Source: Actinotalea endophytica (lineage in GTDB: Bacteria > Actinomycetota > Actinomycetes > Actinomycetales > Cellulomonadaceae). From it: DNA of 34,280 nucleotides. The notes beneath the pieces are model-generated. The model was not told where the DNA came from. It worked only from the letters and a program-made list of their open reading frames with translations, and made no database searches. The position numbers were made by a program, and so were the translations under genes. Of the stretch, positions 6,950 through 15,521 are shown piece by piece (the first letter of the stretch is position 1; each line of letters opens with the position of its first letter). Location of the stretch: positions 289,184-323,463 of the forward strand of contig NZ_JAOVZU010000006.1 in the NCBI RefSeq assembly GCF_025717005.1. The letters are read 5' to 3'.

Positions 6950-8002
6950 ATGGCACGACGTCGGATCCCCGAGGAGCTCGGCATCATCGGTGTCATCGTG
7001 CTCATCGGCGCGATCTTCAGCCTGATGTCGCCGACCTTCCGGACGTTCGACAACGCCCAGCTGCTGCTGCTCAACGGCTCGGTGATCGCGTTCCTGGCCA
7101 TGGGGCAGGCGTTCGTGCTGCTGACCGGCGGCATCGACCTGTCGACCGGGTCGAACGTCGCGCTCACCGGCATGATCGCGGCGCTGGCCATGCGCGCCGG
7201 AGCGCCCTGGTGGCTGGCGTGTCTCGCCGCCGTCGGGATCGGCGTGGTGGTCGGCATGATCAACGGCTCGCTCGTGCACTACGCGGGTCTGCCACCGTTC
7301 ATCGTCACGTTCGCGACCTTCGGGGTCGCGGCGAGCATCCCGCTCATCCTGACCGGGGCGAACTCGGTGATCGTGGCCGACCCGATGTTCGCGATCGTCG
7401 GACGCGGCCGGCTGTACGGCATCCCGATGCCGGTGGTGCTCGTCATCGTCTTCGCGATCGTGCTCACCGTGCTGCTGCGGATGACCCCGACCGGTGTGCA
7501 CGTGTACGCGGTCGGCGGCAACGCGGAGACCGCGCGGCTGTCCGGCGTCCACATCGGGCGCGTGCGGGTGCTGGTCTACGCGGTCAGCGGCATGTGCGCG
7601 GGGATGGGCGGCCTGATCGTCACCTCCCGGCTCATGGTCGGCTACCCGTCCGCCGGCTCCGGCAACGAGCTCTTCTACTCGATCGCCGCGGCCGTGGTCG
7701 GCGGCGTGAGCCTGTTCGGCGGGATCGGCACGCTGCCCGGCGCCCTGCTCGGCGCCGTGCTGGTCGCCGAGGTCTCCAACGGCATGAACGTGCTCGGTGT
7801 GGAGAGCTACTGGCAGCCCCTGGTGATCGGCCTGATCATCCTCGGCGGCGTGATGATCGACACCTATCGCCGCTCCTCGTCCCTCGGCAGCCTGCTGCGC
7901 CGAGCCCTCGGCGGTTCACGGACCGGCGAGCCCACCACTCCTGCCGCCGGGGCGACGACGTCCCGGGAGCAGGACACGACGCCCGCCCGCCCTGCCGGGT
8001 GA
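6950..8002 (+). CDS. CUT2 sugar ABC transporter permease (RbsC/XylH-like)
   Basis: A 350-residue inner-membrane permease of the ribose/xylose type. It is hydrophobic throughout, with about 8-10 membrane segments beginning at residue 10, and carries family signatures such as GQAFVLLTGGIDLSTGS, GLPPFIVTFATFG and YSIAAAVVGGVSLFGGIGT (the conserved GG-S-x-GG-G region). ATG 6950 is chosen over ATG 6926 because AGGAGG lies 6 nt upstream and 6926 falls inside the operator. The tail after about residue 315 is polar and rich in T, A and R. It is first in the operon with the binding protein, ATPase, isomerase and kinase. Substrate inferred to be a monosaccharide or polyol. Confidence 0.92.
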   Translation: MARRRIPEELGIIGVIVLIGAIFSLMSPTFRTFDNAQLLLLNGSVIAFLAMGQAFVLLTGGIDLSTGSNVALTGMIAALAMRAGAPWWLACLAAVGIGVVVGMINGSLVHYAGLPPFIVTFATFGVAASIPLILTGANSVIVADPMFAIVGRGRLYGIPMPVVLVIVFAIVLTVLLRMTPTGVHVYAVGGNAETARLSGVHIGRVRVLVYAVSGMCAGMGGLIVTSRLMVGYPSAGSGNELFYSIAAAVVGGVSLFGGIGTLPGALLGAVLVAEVSNGMNVLGVESYWQPLVIGLIILGGVMIDTYRRSSSLGSLLRRALGGSRTGEPTTPAAGATTSREQDTTPARPAG

Positions 8003-8031
8003 GTGGGAACTCACAACCCTGAGGAGAAGCA

Positions 8032-9063
8032 ATGAAGCTACGCAGGACCACCGGTCTGGTGGCCTCCGCGCTCGCCGCGACGGTCGTGCTCGGGGCCTGC
8101 TCCGGGGCGGTCGACACCGGCACCGGCAGCTCGAGCACCAGCGCATCGGACGACGCCTCGGCGGACGCCGGCAGCGGTGACATCCCACGCCCGGCCGCCT
8201 GCGACGCCGACGAGCCGTTCATCGCCGTGGCGCTGCCGAACCTGACCAACCCCTACTACGTGGCGATGAAGTCGGGCTTCGAGGAGGCCGCCGCCGCGAA
8301 CGGCATGTCGGTCGAGATCCAGATCGCCGACGATGACGACGCGACCCAGCTCTCCCAGGTCCAGTCGATGCTGCAGAAGGACCCGTGCGCGCTGGCCCTC
8401 AACGCGGTGAAGTCCGAGCCGGGTGCGGCGATCGTCAAGGCCGCGAACGACGCGGGCGTCCCGGTGTTCACGGTCAACGTCGGCATCGACCCCGACGCGC
8501 TCGCCGCACAGAGCGCGACGATCGTGCAGTACCTCGCGGCCGACAACTACACCGGCGGCGTGCAGGGCGCCCAGATGGTCCTCAACGACCTCGGCGAGGA
8601 CGCGGAGCTGAAGATCGGCTTCGTCACCGAGCCCGACGAGACCCCGACGGTCATCCGTGACCAGGGCTTCGAGGAGACCATCGCAGCCAACCCGAACGCC
8701 GAGGTCGTGGCCAAGGTCGACGGCAACGTGAAGCCCGACGACTCGCTCACCGCGACCACCGAGATGCTCTCCGGCAACCCGGACATCAACGTGATCTGGG
8801 CCTCCACCGGCCCGGCCGCCTACGGCGCGCTGCAGGCGCTCGAGCCCGGCTCGGACGTCAAGGTCTACGGGTTCTGCGCGGCCGAGACCACGCTGACCGA
8901 CCAGTACCCGGGCTGCGTGGCCCAGGAGCCGTACGTCTACGGCACCAAGGTCATCGAGCAGATCCGCGCCTGGCTCGACGGCGGCACCCCCGAGGCCGAG
9001 GTCCTCGAGCCGCTGAAGGAGTTCGTCAACGGCGAGACCCCGGGTCCGGGCGAGGTCGGCTGA
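8032..9063 (+). CDS. CUT2 sugar ABC transporter substrate-binding lipoprotein
   Basis: A 343-residue exported lipoprotein. The signal peptide has lipobox VLGAC with the lipidated cysteine at residue 23, followed by a Ser/Thr/Asp-rich linker. The mature part is a RbsB/XylF-type periplasmic-binding fold (Peripla_BP_4): IAVALPNLTNPYYVAMKSGFE opens the first lobe and the hinge regions follow. GAGGAG lies just upstream of ATG 8032. It sits between permease and ATPase, an unusual order since many CUT2 operons place the binding protein or the ATPase first. It defines the specificity of the importer; the ligand cannot be read from sequence. Confidence 0.92.
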   Translation: MKLRRTTGLVASALAATVVLGACSGAVDTGTGSSSTSASDDASADAGSGDIPRPAACDADEPFIAVALPNLTNPYYVAMKSGFEEAAAANGMSVEIQIADDDDATQLSQVQSMLQKDPCALALNAVKSEPGAAIVKAANDAGVPVFTVNVGIDPDALAAQSATIVQYLAADNYTGGVQGAQMVLNDLGEDAELKIGFVTEPDETPTVIRDQGFEETIAANPNAEVVAKVDGNVKPDDSLTATTEMLSGNPDINVIWASTGPAAYGALQALEPGSDVKVYGFCAAETTLTDQYPGCVAQEPYVYGTKVIEQIRAWLDGGTPEAEVLEPLKEFVNGETPGPGEVG

Positions 9064-9064
9064 C

Positions 9065-10597
9065 ATGGACGCGACGTCGATCGGGACGCCCGCGCAGGGC
9101 CTGAGCGCACGCGGGGTGGTCAAGAGCTACGCGGGTGTCACGGTGCTGCACGGCGTCTCGATCGACGTCGCACCCGGCGAGGTCGTCGGGCTGGTCGGGC
9201 ACAACGGCGCCGGCAAGTCGACCCTGCTCAAGGTGATCTCCGGGGCCACCAGCCCCGACTCCGGGACGATCACCGTCGAGGGCGAGCGCCGTCACCTGGA
9301 CAGCCCCTCGGCGGCGATCGCCGCCGGCATCGCGACCGTCTACCAGGAGCTCGCGCTGCTGCCCAACCTCACGGTCGCGCAGAACGCGTTCCTCGGTGAC
9401 GAGCGGCGACGCCGCGGGGTGCTGGACAAGGCCACCATGCGCCGCCTGGCGCGCGAGCTGACCGAGTCGTTCGGCCTCGAGGTGGACGTCGACCGGCGGC
9501 TGGGGGACTACCCGGTCGCCACCCGGCAGCTGCTCGAGGTCGCGATCGCGACGCACCGCAACGCCCGCTACCTGCTGCTCGACGAGCCGACCACGAGCCT
9601 CGAGGGCGGTCAGGTCGAGCGGTTCCTGGACACGGTGCGCGACCTGGCCGTCGAGCGACGGCTCGGGATCATCTTCGTGGACCACAAGCTCGACGAGCTG
9701 TACGCCGTCTGCTCGCGGATCGTCGCCCTGGTCGACGGCCGGGTTCGGATCGACGCGAAGGTCGACGAGGTCGGCCGCGACGAGGTCGTCGCCGCGATCG
9801 CCGGCGAGGAGCAGCCCGCGGCGCCCGTGCGCACGGCCGCGGGGCCGGACACCGCCGCCTCCGCGACCGCCGGACGGCACCTCGAGGTGCGCAACCTGCG
9901 GGCGCCCGGCATCGAGGACGTCACCCTCGAGGCCCGCGCAGGTCGTGTGCTCGGCATCTACGGCCTGGTCGGGTCGGGGCGCACCGAGCTGCTGCGATCG
10001 CTGGTGGGCCTGTCCACCCTGTCCTCGGGAACGGCCGAGCTGGACGGGCAGGCCTACCGGCCCCGCTCGCCCGGCGCCGCCCAGGCCGAGGGCGTCGTCT
10101 ACCTCACCGAGGAGCGCAAGCACGACGGCATCGTGCCGAGGCTGAGCTCGCCGTACAACGTCGCGCTGCCGGTGCTGAGCCGCTACTCGCGCTCGGGCTT
10201 CCTGCGCAAGAAGCGGATGCTCGCCGAGGCCGACGACGTCCTGACGCAGATGCGCATCCGCGGTGACGTGCACGGCCCCGTCGTGGGCCTGTCCGGCGGG
10301 AACCAGCAGAAGGTGCTGCTCGCCCGCGCCATCAGCCAGCGACCGAGGGTGCTGCTGCTCGACGAGCCCACCAAGGGCGTCGACCTCGGGGTCAAGGCCG
10401 AGATCCACCGGATCATCCGGTCCCTCGCCCACGACGAGGGTCTGACCGTCGTCGTGGTGTCCTCCGAGGAGGACGAGATCTGCGAGGTCGCCGACGACAT
10501 CGTCGTGATGTCCCACGGGCGCTGCACGGGCGAGCTGGTCCCGCCCGAGGCGCGCACCCCCACCGAGCTGCGACGGTCCGCATGGGCCGCGGCATGA
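9065..10597 (+). CDS. CUT2 sugar ABC transporter ATP-binding protein (two nucleotide-binding domains)
   Basis: A 510-residue RbsA/XylG/MglA-type double ATPase. The first domain has Walker A GHNGAGKST (about residue 45) and Walker B YLLLDEPTT, with a degenerate signature (ATRQLLEVA instead of LSGGQ). The second domain has the degenerate Walker A GLVGSGRTE typical of this family, a canonical signature LSGGNQQKV and Walker B VLLLDEPTKGVD. It starts 1 nt after the binding-protein stop, so translation is probably coupled. It energises the cluster A importer and might in principle also serve others, but CUT1 importers normally use a MalK/MsiK-type ATPase. Confidence 0.93.
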   Translation: MDATSIGTPAQGLSARGVVKSYAGVTVLHGVSIDVAPGEVVGLVGHNGAGKSTLLKVISGATSPDSGTITVEGERRHLDSPSAAIAAGIATVYQELALLPNLTVAQNAFLGDERRRRGVLDKATMRRLARELTESFGLEVDVDRRLGDYPVATRQLLEVAIATHRNARYLLLDEPTTSLEGGQVERFLDTVRDLAVERRLGIIFVDHKLDELYAVCSRIVALVDGRVRIDAKVDEVGRDEVVAAIAGEEQPAAPVRTAAGPDTAASATAGRHLEVRNLRAPGIEDVTLEARAGRVLGIYGLVGSGRTELLRSLVGLSTLSSGTAELDGQAYRPRSPGAAQAEGVVYLTEERKHDGIVPRLSSPYNVALPVLSRYSRSGFLRKKRMLAEADDVLTQMRIRGDVHGPVVGLSGGNQQKVLLARAISQRPRVLLLDEPTKGVDLGVKAEIHRIIRSLAHDEGLTVVVVSSEEDEICEVADDIVVMSHGRCTGELVPPEARTPTELRRSAWAAA

Positions 10598-10608
10598 GAG
10601 GAGAAGCG

Positions 10609-11247
10609 ATGGACCTGTCCGGCTCGGAGGTCCTCGAGGCCGCCCGCGATGCGATCCGGCGCGAGGGCAAGGGCGTCGCGGACGTCGCCGACCTCATCGA
10701 CGACACCTTCCTCGAGGCGGTCCGCATGCTGCAGGCCTGCACCGGCAAGGTGTTCGTCACCGGATCGGGCACCAGCGGTTCGATCGCGCGGCGGATGGCG
10801 CACCTGCTCGCCGTGACCGGCACCCCGGCGCTGTTCCTGCCGGGCATGGACGCGCTGCACGGCACGATGGGCGCCGTGGTCGAGGGCGACCTGCTGATCA
10901 CCATCTCGCGCGGTGGCGAGTCCACCGAGCTCAACGACCTGTCCACCCGGGTCCAGCAGCGGCACGTGCCGGTGATCGCGCTCACCGCGGCACCCGACTC
11001 GTCGCTGGGCCGGCTCGCCGACCTCACCGTGCACCTGCACACCGACACCGAGGTCGACCCGGGCGGGGTGATCGCGATGGGCTCGACCCTGATCGCCGCC
11101 GTCTGGGGCGACGCGCTCGCCTACGTGCTCATGCGGCTGCGAGGCTACGGCTGGGACCAGGTGCTGTTCACCCACCCCGCCGGCGCCGTCGGGCTGATCG
11201 ACGACCTCCCCGAGGCGCTCACCGGGCTGGCCGACCAGGAGGTGTGA
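10609..11247 (+). CDS. SIS-domain sugar-phosphate isomerase (KdsD/GutQ-like, no CBS domains)
   Basis: A 212-residue protein consisting of one SIS domain. GSGTSGS (52-58) and SRGGES (100-105) are the phosphosugar-binding loops, and GTPALFLPGMDALHG (71-85) closely resembles the KdsD/GutQ arabinose-5-phosphate isomerase motif. The C-terminal CBS pair of KdsD is absent, so the protein is catalytic-domain only. ATG 10609 is supported by AGGAG 6 nt upstream and starts 11 nt after the ATPase stop. Aldose-ketose isomerisation of a sugar phosphate is inferred; 6-phospho-3-hexuloisomerase is the main alternative. With the epimerase at 5179 and the next-door kinase it forms the metabolic part of cluster A. 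Confidence 0.82.
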   Translation: MDLSGSEVLEAARDAIRREGKGVADVADLIDDTFLEAVRMLQACTGKVFVTGSGTSGSIARRMAHLLAVTGTPALFLPGMDALHGTMGAVVEGDLLITISRGGESTELNDLSTRVQQRHVPVIALTAAPDSSLGRLADLTVHLHTDTEVDPGGVIAMGSTLIAAVWGDALAYVLMRLRGYGWDQVLFTHPAGAVGLIDDLPEALTGLADQEV

Positions 11248-12731
11248 TGGGCGTCGTCGCGGGTGTCGACACCTCGACGCAGTCGTGCACGGTCAGCCTG
11301 CACGACGCCGCCACGGGGGCCCTGCTCGGCACCGGTCGAGCCCCGCACCCCGTGACCTCGCCGCCGGTCAGCGAGCAGCACCCGGACGCCTGGCGCGCGG
11401 CGCTGCTCGAGGCGTTCGCCGCGGCGTGCGGCAGCGTCGGCCTGGCCGCGACCGACGTCGACGCGATCAGCGTCGGGGGACAGGCGCACGGCCTGGTCAT
11501 GCTCGACGAGGCCGACCGGGTGCTGCGCCCCGCGAAGCTCTGGAACGACACGACCTCCGCCGAGCAGGCCGCGCGGCTCGTCGAGTCGCTCGGCGTCGAG
11601 GGCTGGGTGCGGGCCGTCGGCTCGGTGCCGACCGCCGCCTTCACGATCACCAAGCTGGCGTGGGTCGCCGATCACGAGCCGCAGCACCTGGACCACCTCG
11701 CGCACGTGCTGCTGCCGCACGACTACCTCACCCACCTGCTCACCGGCCGGTACGTCACCGACCGCTCGGAGGCGTCCGGCACCGGGTACTACGCGGCGCA
11801 CGAGGACCGCTGGCTGCTGGAGCACCTGGAGACGATGGTCGGTCCGGCCGACTGGGGGCCTCGCCTGCCCACGGTGCTCGGCCCGTCCGAGCCGGCCGGC
11901 CCGGCCACCGGGTCGTTGGCGCGCGAGCTCGGCCTGCGCCCGGACTGCGTCGTCGGCCCCGGTGGCGGGGACCAGCACGTCGGCACGCTCGGGATCGGCC
12001 TCCAACCCGGCGACGTGCTCTACAGCCTCGGGACCTCCGGGGTGGTGATGACCCCGAGCAGCGCTCCGGTGTTCGACCTCAGCGGCTGGGTGGACGGGGT
12101 CGCCGACGCCGCCGGCGGCTGGTTGCCCCTGGTCTGCACGCTCAACGCGACCAAGGTCACCGACGCCTTCGCCCGCCTGCTCGGCGTCGACCACGCCGAG
12201 CTGTCCCGTCTCGCGCTCGCCGCGCCCGTGCGTGCCGACCGTGCCGTGCTCGTGGCCTACCTCGACGGTGAACGCACCCCCGAGCGCCCGCACGCCCGCG
12301 GCCTGCTCGGCGGGCTGCGCAGCGACCTCACCCGGGAGGAGTTCGCGCTCGCGGCCTTCGAGGGTGTGGTCCTCGGTCTGGTCCGCGGGCAGCGCGCGAT
12401 CGACGCGGCCGGCGTGCCGACCGACGGTGTCACGGTGGTCACCGGCGGCGGCGCTCGCTCCGCGGCCTACCGTCAGGTGCTCGCCGACGCGACCGGGCGA
12501 CCGGTCGAGACCCGTGCCGTGGACGAGGCCGTCGCGAGGGGAGCTGCGATCCAGGCGTCCGCGGTGCTCGGCGGAGCCGCCGTGGCCGACGTGCGCGAGG
12601 AGTGGCTCCCCGGGCGGACATCGGTCACCGAACCCCGTGACGGCGTGCCCGACGAGGTGCTCGAGCGGTACCTCGGGCTCGCCTCCACCTCGCAGCGGTC
12701 TGACGACACGGTGTCGCGCCACGGCGGCTAG
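11247..12731 (+). CDS. xylB: FGGY-family carbohydrate kinase, xylulokinase-like
   Basis: A 494-residue two-domain FGGY kinase. The N-terminal phosphate loop is GVDTSTQS (6-13), the xylulokinase signature is SVGGQAHGLVMLD with LRPAKLWND (residues 75-101), and the catalytic base is D242 in GGGDQHVG. The C-terminal ATP domain has VVTGGGARS. ATG 11247 overlaps the SIS stop by 1 nt (TGATG) with AGGAGG 4 nt upstream, so it is translationally coupled. It is close to XylB, but the operon lacks a xylose isomerase (XylA), so the ketose it phosphorylates may not be D-xylulose. It is the last gene of the cluster A operon and convergent with the methyltransferase. Confidence 0.85.
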   Translation: MGVVAGVDTSTQSCTVSLHDAATGALLGTGRAPHPVTSPPVSEQHPDAWRAALLEAFAAACGSVGLAATDVDAISVGGQAHGLVMLDEADRVLRPAKLWNDTTSAEQAARLVESLGVEGWVRAVGSVPTAAFTITKLAWVADHEPQHLDHLAHVLLPHDYLTHLLTGRYVTDRSEASGTGYYAAHEDRWLLEHLETMVGPADWGPRLPTVLGPSEPAGPATGSLARELGLRPDCVVGPGGGDQHVGTLGIGLQPGDVLYSLGTSGVVMTPSSAPVFDLSGWVDGVADAAGGWLPLVCTLNATKVTDAFARLLGVDHAELSRLALAAPVRADRAVLVAYLDGERTPERPHARGLLGGLRSDLTREEFALAAFEGVVLGLVRGQRAIDAAGVPTDGVTVVTGGGARSAAYRQVLADATGRPVETRAVDEAVARGAAIQASAVLGGAAVADVREEWLPGRTSVTEPRDGVPDEVLERYLGLASTSQRSDDTVSRHGG

Positions 12732-12767
12732 CCACTCCTCGCCTCGGTCGGTCGGCTCGCCGCTCGA

Positions 12768-13592
12768 TCAGGACGGTCGAGCGCAGGTGAACATGACGGT
12801 GCGGATGCGTCGCTCGGCGAGGTTCGCCACCTGGTTGGCCGCCATCGCCGCGAACGTGCCGCCGAGGAACGCGGCGAAGGTGATCGGGGGCGGGCCGTCT
12901 CGTTCCACCTGTGCGCGCACGCGCTGGAACCAGGTGAGACTCTCGTCGGACGAGTCGACCGTCGCGGCGATCTCGAAGCCCGCTGCTCGGAGCAGCGCGG
13001 CCATCTCCTGCGGTGTGGCGAGATGGCTGGTCGACGGGTCCGCCGCCCACGGCACCGGGTACCGGACGTCGCCGCCCTCGCCCTGCAGCACGTCGTAGGC
13101 GACGAACCTGCCACCGGGTCGGGTCACCCGGAACGCCTCGGCGTACAGCGCGGACTTGTCGGGGATGTTCATCGCCACGTGAACGGTCAGCACCGCGTCC
13201 GCGACGGCGTCGGGCAGGCCCGTGGCGGTGGCGTCCCCGACGACGAAGCGCGTGCGGTCGGCCAGCCCCGTCCACTCCGAGAGCGCGGTGGCCACCGCGC
13301 AGAACTCGGCGGTGAGGTCGATGCCGGTGACCGTGCAGCCGATCACCTCGGCGAGCGTCCGTGCCGGCCCGCCAAGTCCGCTGCCGAGGTCGACCACGCG
13401 CGAGCCGGACGTGACCTCGAGTGCCTCGGCGATCTCGAGCGATGCCTGACGGCCGCGGATGTGGAACTCGTCGACCGGTGCGAGATCTGCCGTCCGCAGG
13501 GTCGTCCCGCTCAGCCCTGCCTCATCGAGGGCGGCGCGGACGGTCGCGACGAGGTCGCCGGACCCGCTGTAGAACCTCGACACCGCGTCCAC
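12768..13592 (-). CDS. Class I SAM-dependent methyltransferase
   Basis: A protein of about 274 residues. The SAM-binding motif VVDLGSGLGGPARTL (motif I) is followed by CTVTGIDLT, GDATATGLPD, VHVAMNIPDK and FRVTRPGGRFVAYD. This matches the small-molecule methyltransferase group related to sarcosine/dimethylglycine and tocopherol-type enzymes (N-terminus VDAVSRFYSG). The start is probably GTG 13592; GTG 13619 is an in-frame alternative and neither has a strong ribosome binding site. It lies 89 nt after the minus-strand permease and could be the last gene of that transport operon or independently expressed. Substrate unknown. Confidence 0.78.
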   Translation of the reverse strand: MDAVSRFYSGSGDLVATVRAALDEAGLSGTTLRTADLAPVDEFHIRGRQASLEIAEALEVTSGSRVVDLGSGLGGPARTLAEVIGCTVTGIDLTAEFCAVATALSEWTGLADRTRFVVGDATATGLPDAVADAVLTVHVAMNIPDKSALYAEAFRVTRPGGRFVAYDVLQGEGGDVRYPVPWAADPSTSHLATPQEMAALLRAAGFEIAATVDSSDESLTWFQRVRAQVERDGPPPITFAAFLGGTFAAMAANQVANLAERRIRTVMFTCARPS

Positions 13593-13681
13593 GGCGCCAT
13601 CGTGGCACCGGATTGTCACGGCGTCGATCAGGAGATTCTGGACGGGCTCACGTGGCTCGGCGTGGCGTGCCCGCCTGGCCG

Positions 13682-14578
13682 CTACTTGATCGCACCAGCC
13701 GTCATCCCGTCGACGAAGTGCCGTTGCACGGCCACGCTGACGACGACGAGCGGCGCGACGATGATGATGATGCCCGCGGCGATCATGGGCTGGTTCGCGC
13801 CGGCGTACTCGCTCGAGAAGAACGCGAGTCCGAGGGAGACAGATCGGAGCTGGTCGGTCGTTGCCAGCAGGAGCGGCTCGATGTACATGGACCACGCCCA
13901 CAGGCCGGAGAACACGGACAGCGTGAGCAACCCCGGGCGCGCGAGCGGAAGCATGACCCGGAAGAAGACGCCGAGCTCGCTCGCGCCGTCGAGCCGCGCC
14001 GCTTCGCTCAGCTCCTCCGGGATCCCGACGAAGAAGGCGCGCATGTAGAACGTGGCGAACGGCAGGCCCATCGCGACCGCGACGGTCACGATGGCGACGC
14101 GAGTGTTGAGCAGGCCGAACCCCGCGACGACGTCGTACACGGAGAACATGATCGACGAGAACGGGATCGTCAGGGCGATGACGAACGACACGATCAGCGC
14201 GGGCCGCCCGGGGAAGTCGAAGCGGGCCAGGCCGTACCCCGCAGCCGAGGCGAGCACCAGCGTGACCAGCACCACGCTCACCATGTAGATGAGGGAGTTG
14301 GGCACGTAGGTGCTGAAGTGCGCGGTGTTCCAGGCGTCGACGAAGTTGCTGAACGCCCACGACGGCCAGCCGAGCGGGTCCTCGATGTACTCCTGACGGG
14401 TACGCAGCGATGTGATCAGGAGCCACACGATCGGGAACGAGATGATGAGGAACATCCCGATCATCACGACGTACGTGACCCAGGTCGGCGCGAAGCGTAC
14501 GGACTCGCGGCTCATGCTGATGCGCCGGCGCGGTCGCGGCGGCGGCGGGCCGGCAGGCATCGTCGACTCAGGACTCAC
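13682..14578 (-). CDS. CUT1 sugar ABC transporter permease, MalG/LacG type
   Basis: A 298-residue permease with six predicted membrane segments after a proline/arginine-rich cytoplasmic N-terminus of about 30 residues. The cytoplasmic EAA loop is present (EAARLDGASELGVFFRVML), the contact site for an ATPase, and the C-terminus FVDGMTAGAIK is typical of the MalG type. The GTG start at 14578 overlaps the end of the partner permease by 11 nt. It works with the permease at 14568 and the lipoprotein at 15518; no ATPase gene accompanies them. Confidence 0.9.
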   Translation of the reverse strand: MSPESTMPAGPPPPRPRRRISMSRESVRFAPTWVTYVVMIGMFLIISFPIVWLLITSLRTRQEYIEDPLGWPSWAFSNFVDAWNTAHFSTYVPNSLIYMVSVVLVTLVLASAAGYGLARFDFPGRPALIVSFVIALTIPFSSIMFSVYDVVAGFGLLNTRVAIVTVAVAMGLPFATFYMRAFFVGIPEELSEAARLDGASELGVFFRVMLPLARPGLLTLSVFSGLWAWSMYIEPLLLATTDQLRSVSLGLAFFSSEYAGANQPMIAAGIIIIVAPLVVVSVAVQRHFVDGMTAGAIK

Positions 14579-15521
14579 GGGTGTTGGACCTTCCGGTGAT
14601 GGCGGTGAAGACCAACGCGAGGACGACGATCGTCATCGCGATCGCGCCGGCCTGGCCGAACTCGTTCCGGCTGAAGGCCATGGTGTAGGCGGAGGTCCCC
14701 AGGAGCTGTGTCGCGTTGCCGGGCCCACCGGCCGTCATGATCCAGACGAGGTCGAACGCGCGCAGGCCCGCGATGCCCGCCAGCATCGTCATCAGTGCGA
14801 GGTAGGGCCGCATCTGGGGGATGACCACGTGCCACAGGCGCTGCAGCCTCGACGCGCCATCGACCGATGCCGCGTCGAGGAGGTTCGGGTCGATGTTCTG
14901 CAGGCCGCCGAGCGAGATGACCACGTAGAAGCCTGTGCTGGCCCAGACCTGTGTCAGTACGAGCACGATGATCGCCCACTGGGGGTTCGCGAGAGGGCTC
15001 GAAGCGAGGAACGGGATCCCGAGCGCCTTGCCGATCGCCGCCAGGCCGCCGCTCACCGGCTGCCAGAGCTGCAGCCAGATGATGCCGACGATGGATGCCC
15101 CCATCATCTCGGGCACGAGGAAGACGGTTCGGAAGACCACCCAGCCCCGCGGTCTCGTCCACAAGAGGACCGCGATCAGGAACCCGATCGTGACGGCGAC
15201 GAAGAGACCGGCGATGTAGAGCACGTTCCGCCCGACGGAGTCCCAGAAGACCGAGTCCGCGAACATGCTGCTGTAGTTGGCGAATCCGATGAACGTTCGG
15301 TCGGGCGAGAAGCCGTCCCAGTCGGTCAGGCTGATGCGGAAGGTGCCGATCACCGGGTACAGGACGAACACGGCGACGAGCGCGGTGGCCGGTGCGGCGA
15401 ACAGGAGGCCCGTCAACCGCCTGCGCCAGGCCCTACGACGTCCGGGCAGGGCCCGGCTGGCGCCGGAGCAACCGGTGCCCCCTGCCGGGGCACCGGTCAC
15501 GTGGTCCGACGTGATGCTCAA
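14568..15521 (-). CDS. CUT1 sugar ABC transporter permease, MalF/UgpA type
   Basis: A protein of about 317 residues with a basic N-terminal leader, six membrane segments starting near residue 35, and the EAA loop DAASVDGASRLQRLWHVVI. The start is probably TTG 15521, overlapping the binding-protein stop (TTGA) with GGGAGA upstream. GTG 15500 is an in-frame alternative. It forms the transmembrane channel with the MalG-type partner. The reading frame stays open upstream through the binding-protein gene, but that part is a shadow of the other frame. Confidence 0.87.
   Translation of the reverse strand: MSITSDHVTGAPAGGTGCSGASRALPGRRRAWRRRLTGLLFAAPATALVAVFVLYPVIGTFRISLTDWDGFSPDRTFIGFANYSSMFADSVFWDSVGRNVLYIAGLFVAVTIGFLIAVLLWTRPRGWVVFRTVFLVPEMMGASIVGIIWLQLWQPVSGGLAAIGKALGIPFLASSPLANPQWAIIVLVLTQVWASTGFYVVISLGGLQNIDPNLLDAASVDGASRLQRLWHVVIPQMRPYLALMTMLAGIAGLRAFDLVWIMTAGGPGNATQLLGTSAYTMAFSRNEFGQAGAIAMTIVVLALVFTAITGRSNTRES

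Noticed and set aside
12735-12765. A terminator between the convergent kinase and methyltransferase genes
   Set aside because: No inverted repeat of useful length was found in the 36-bp gap.
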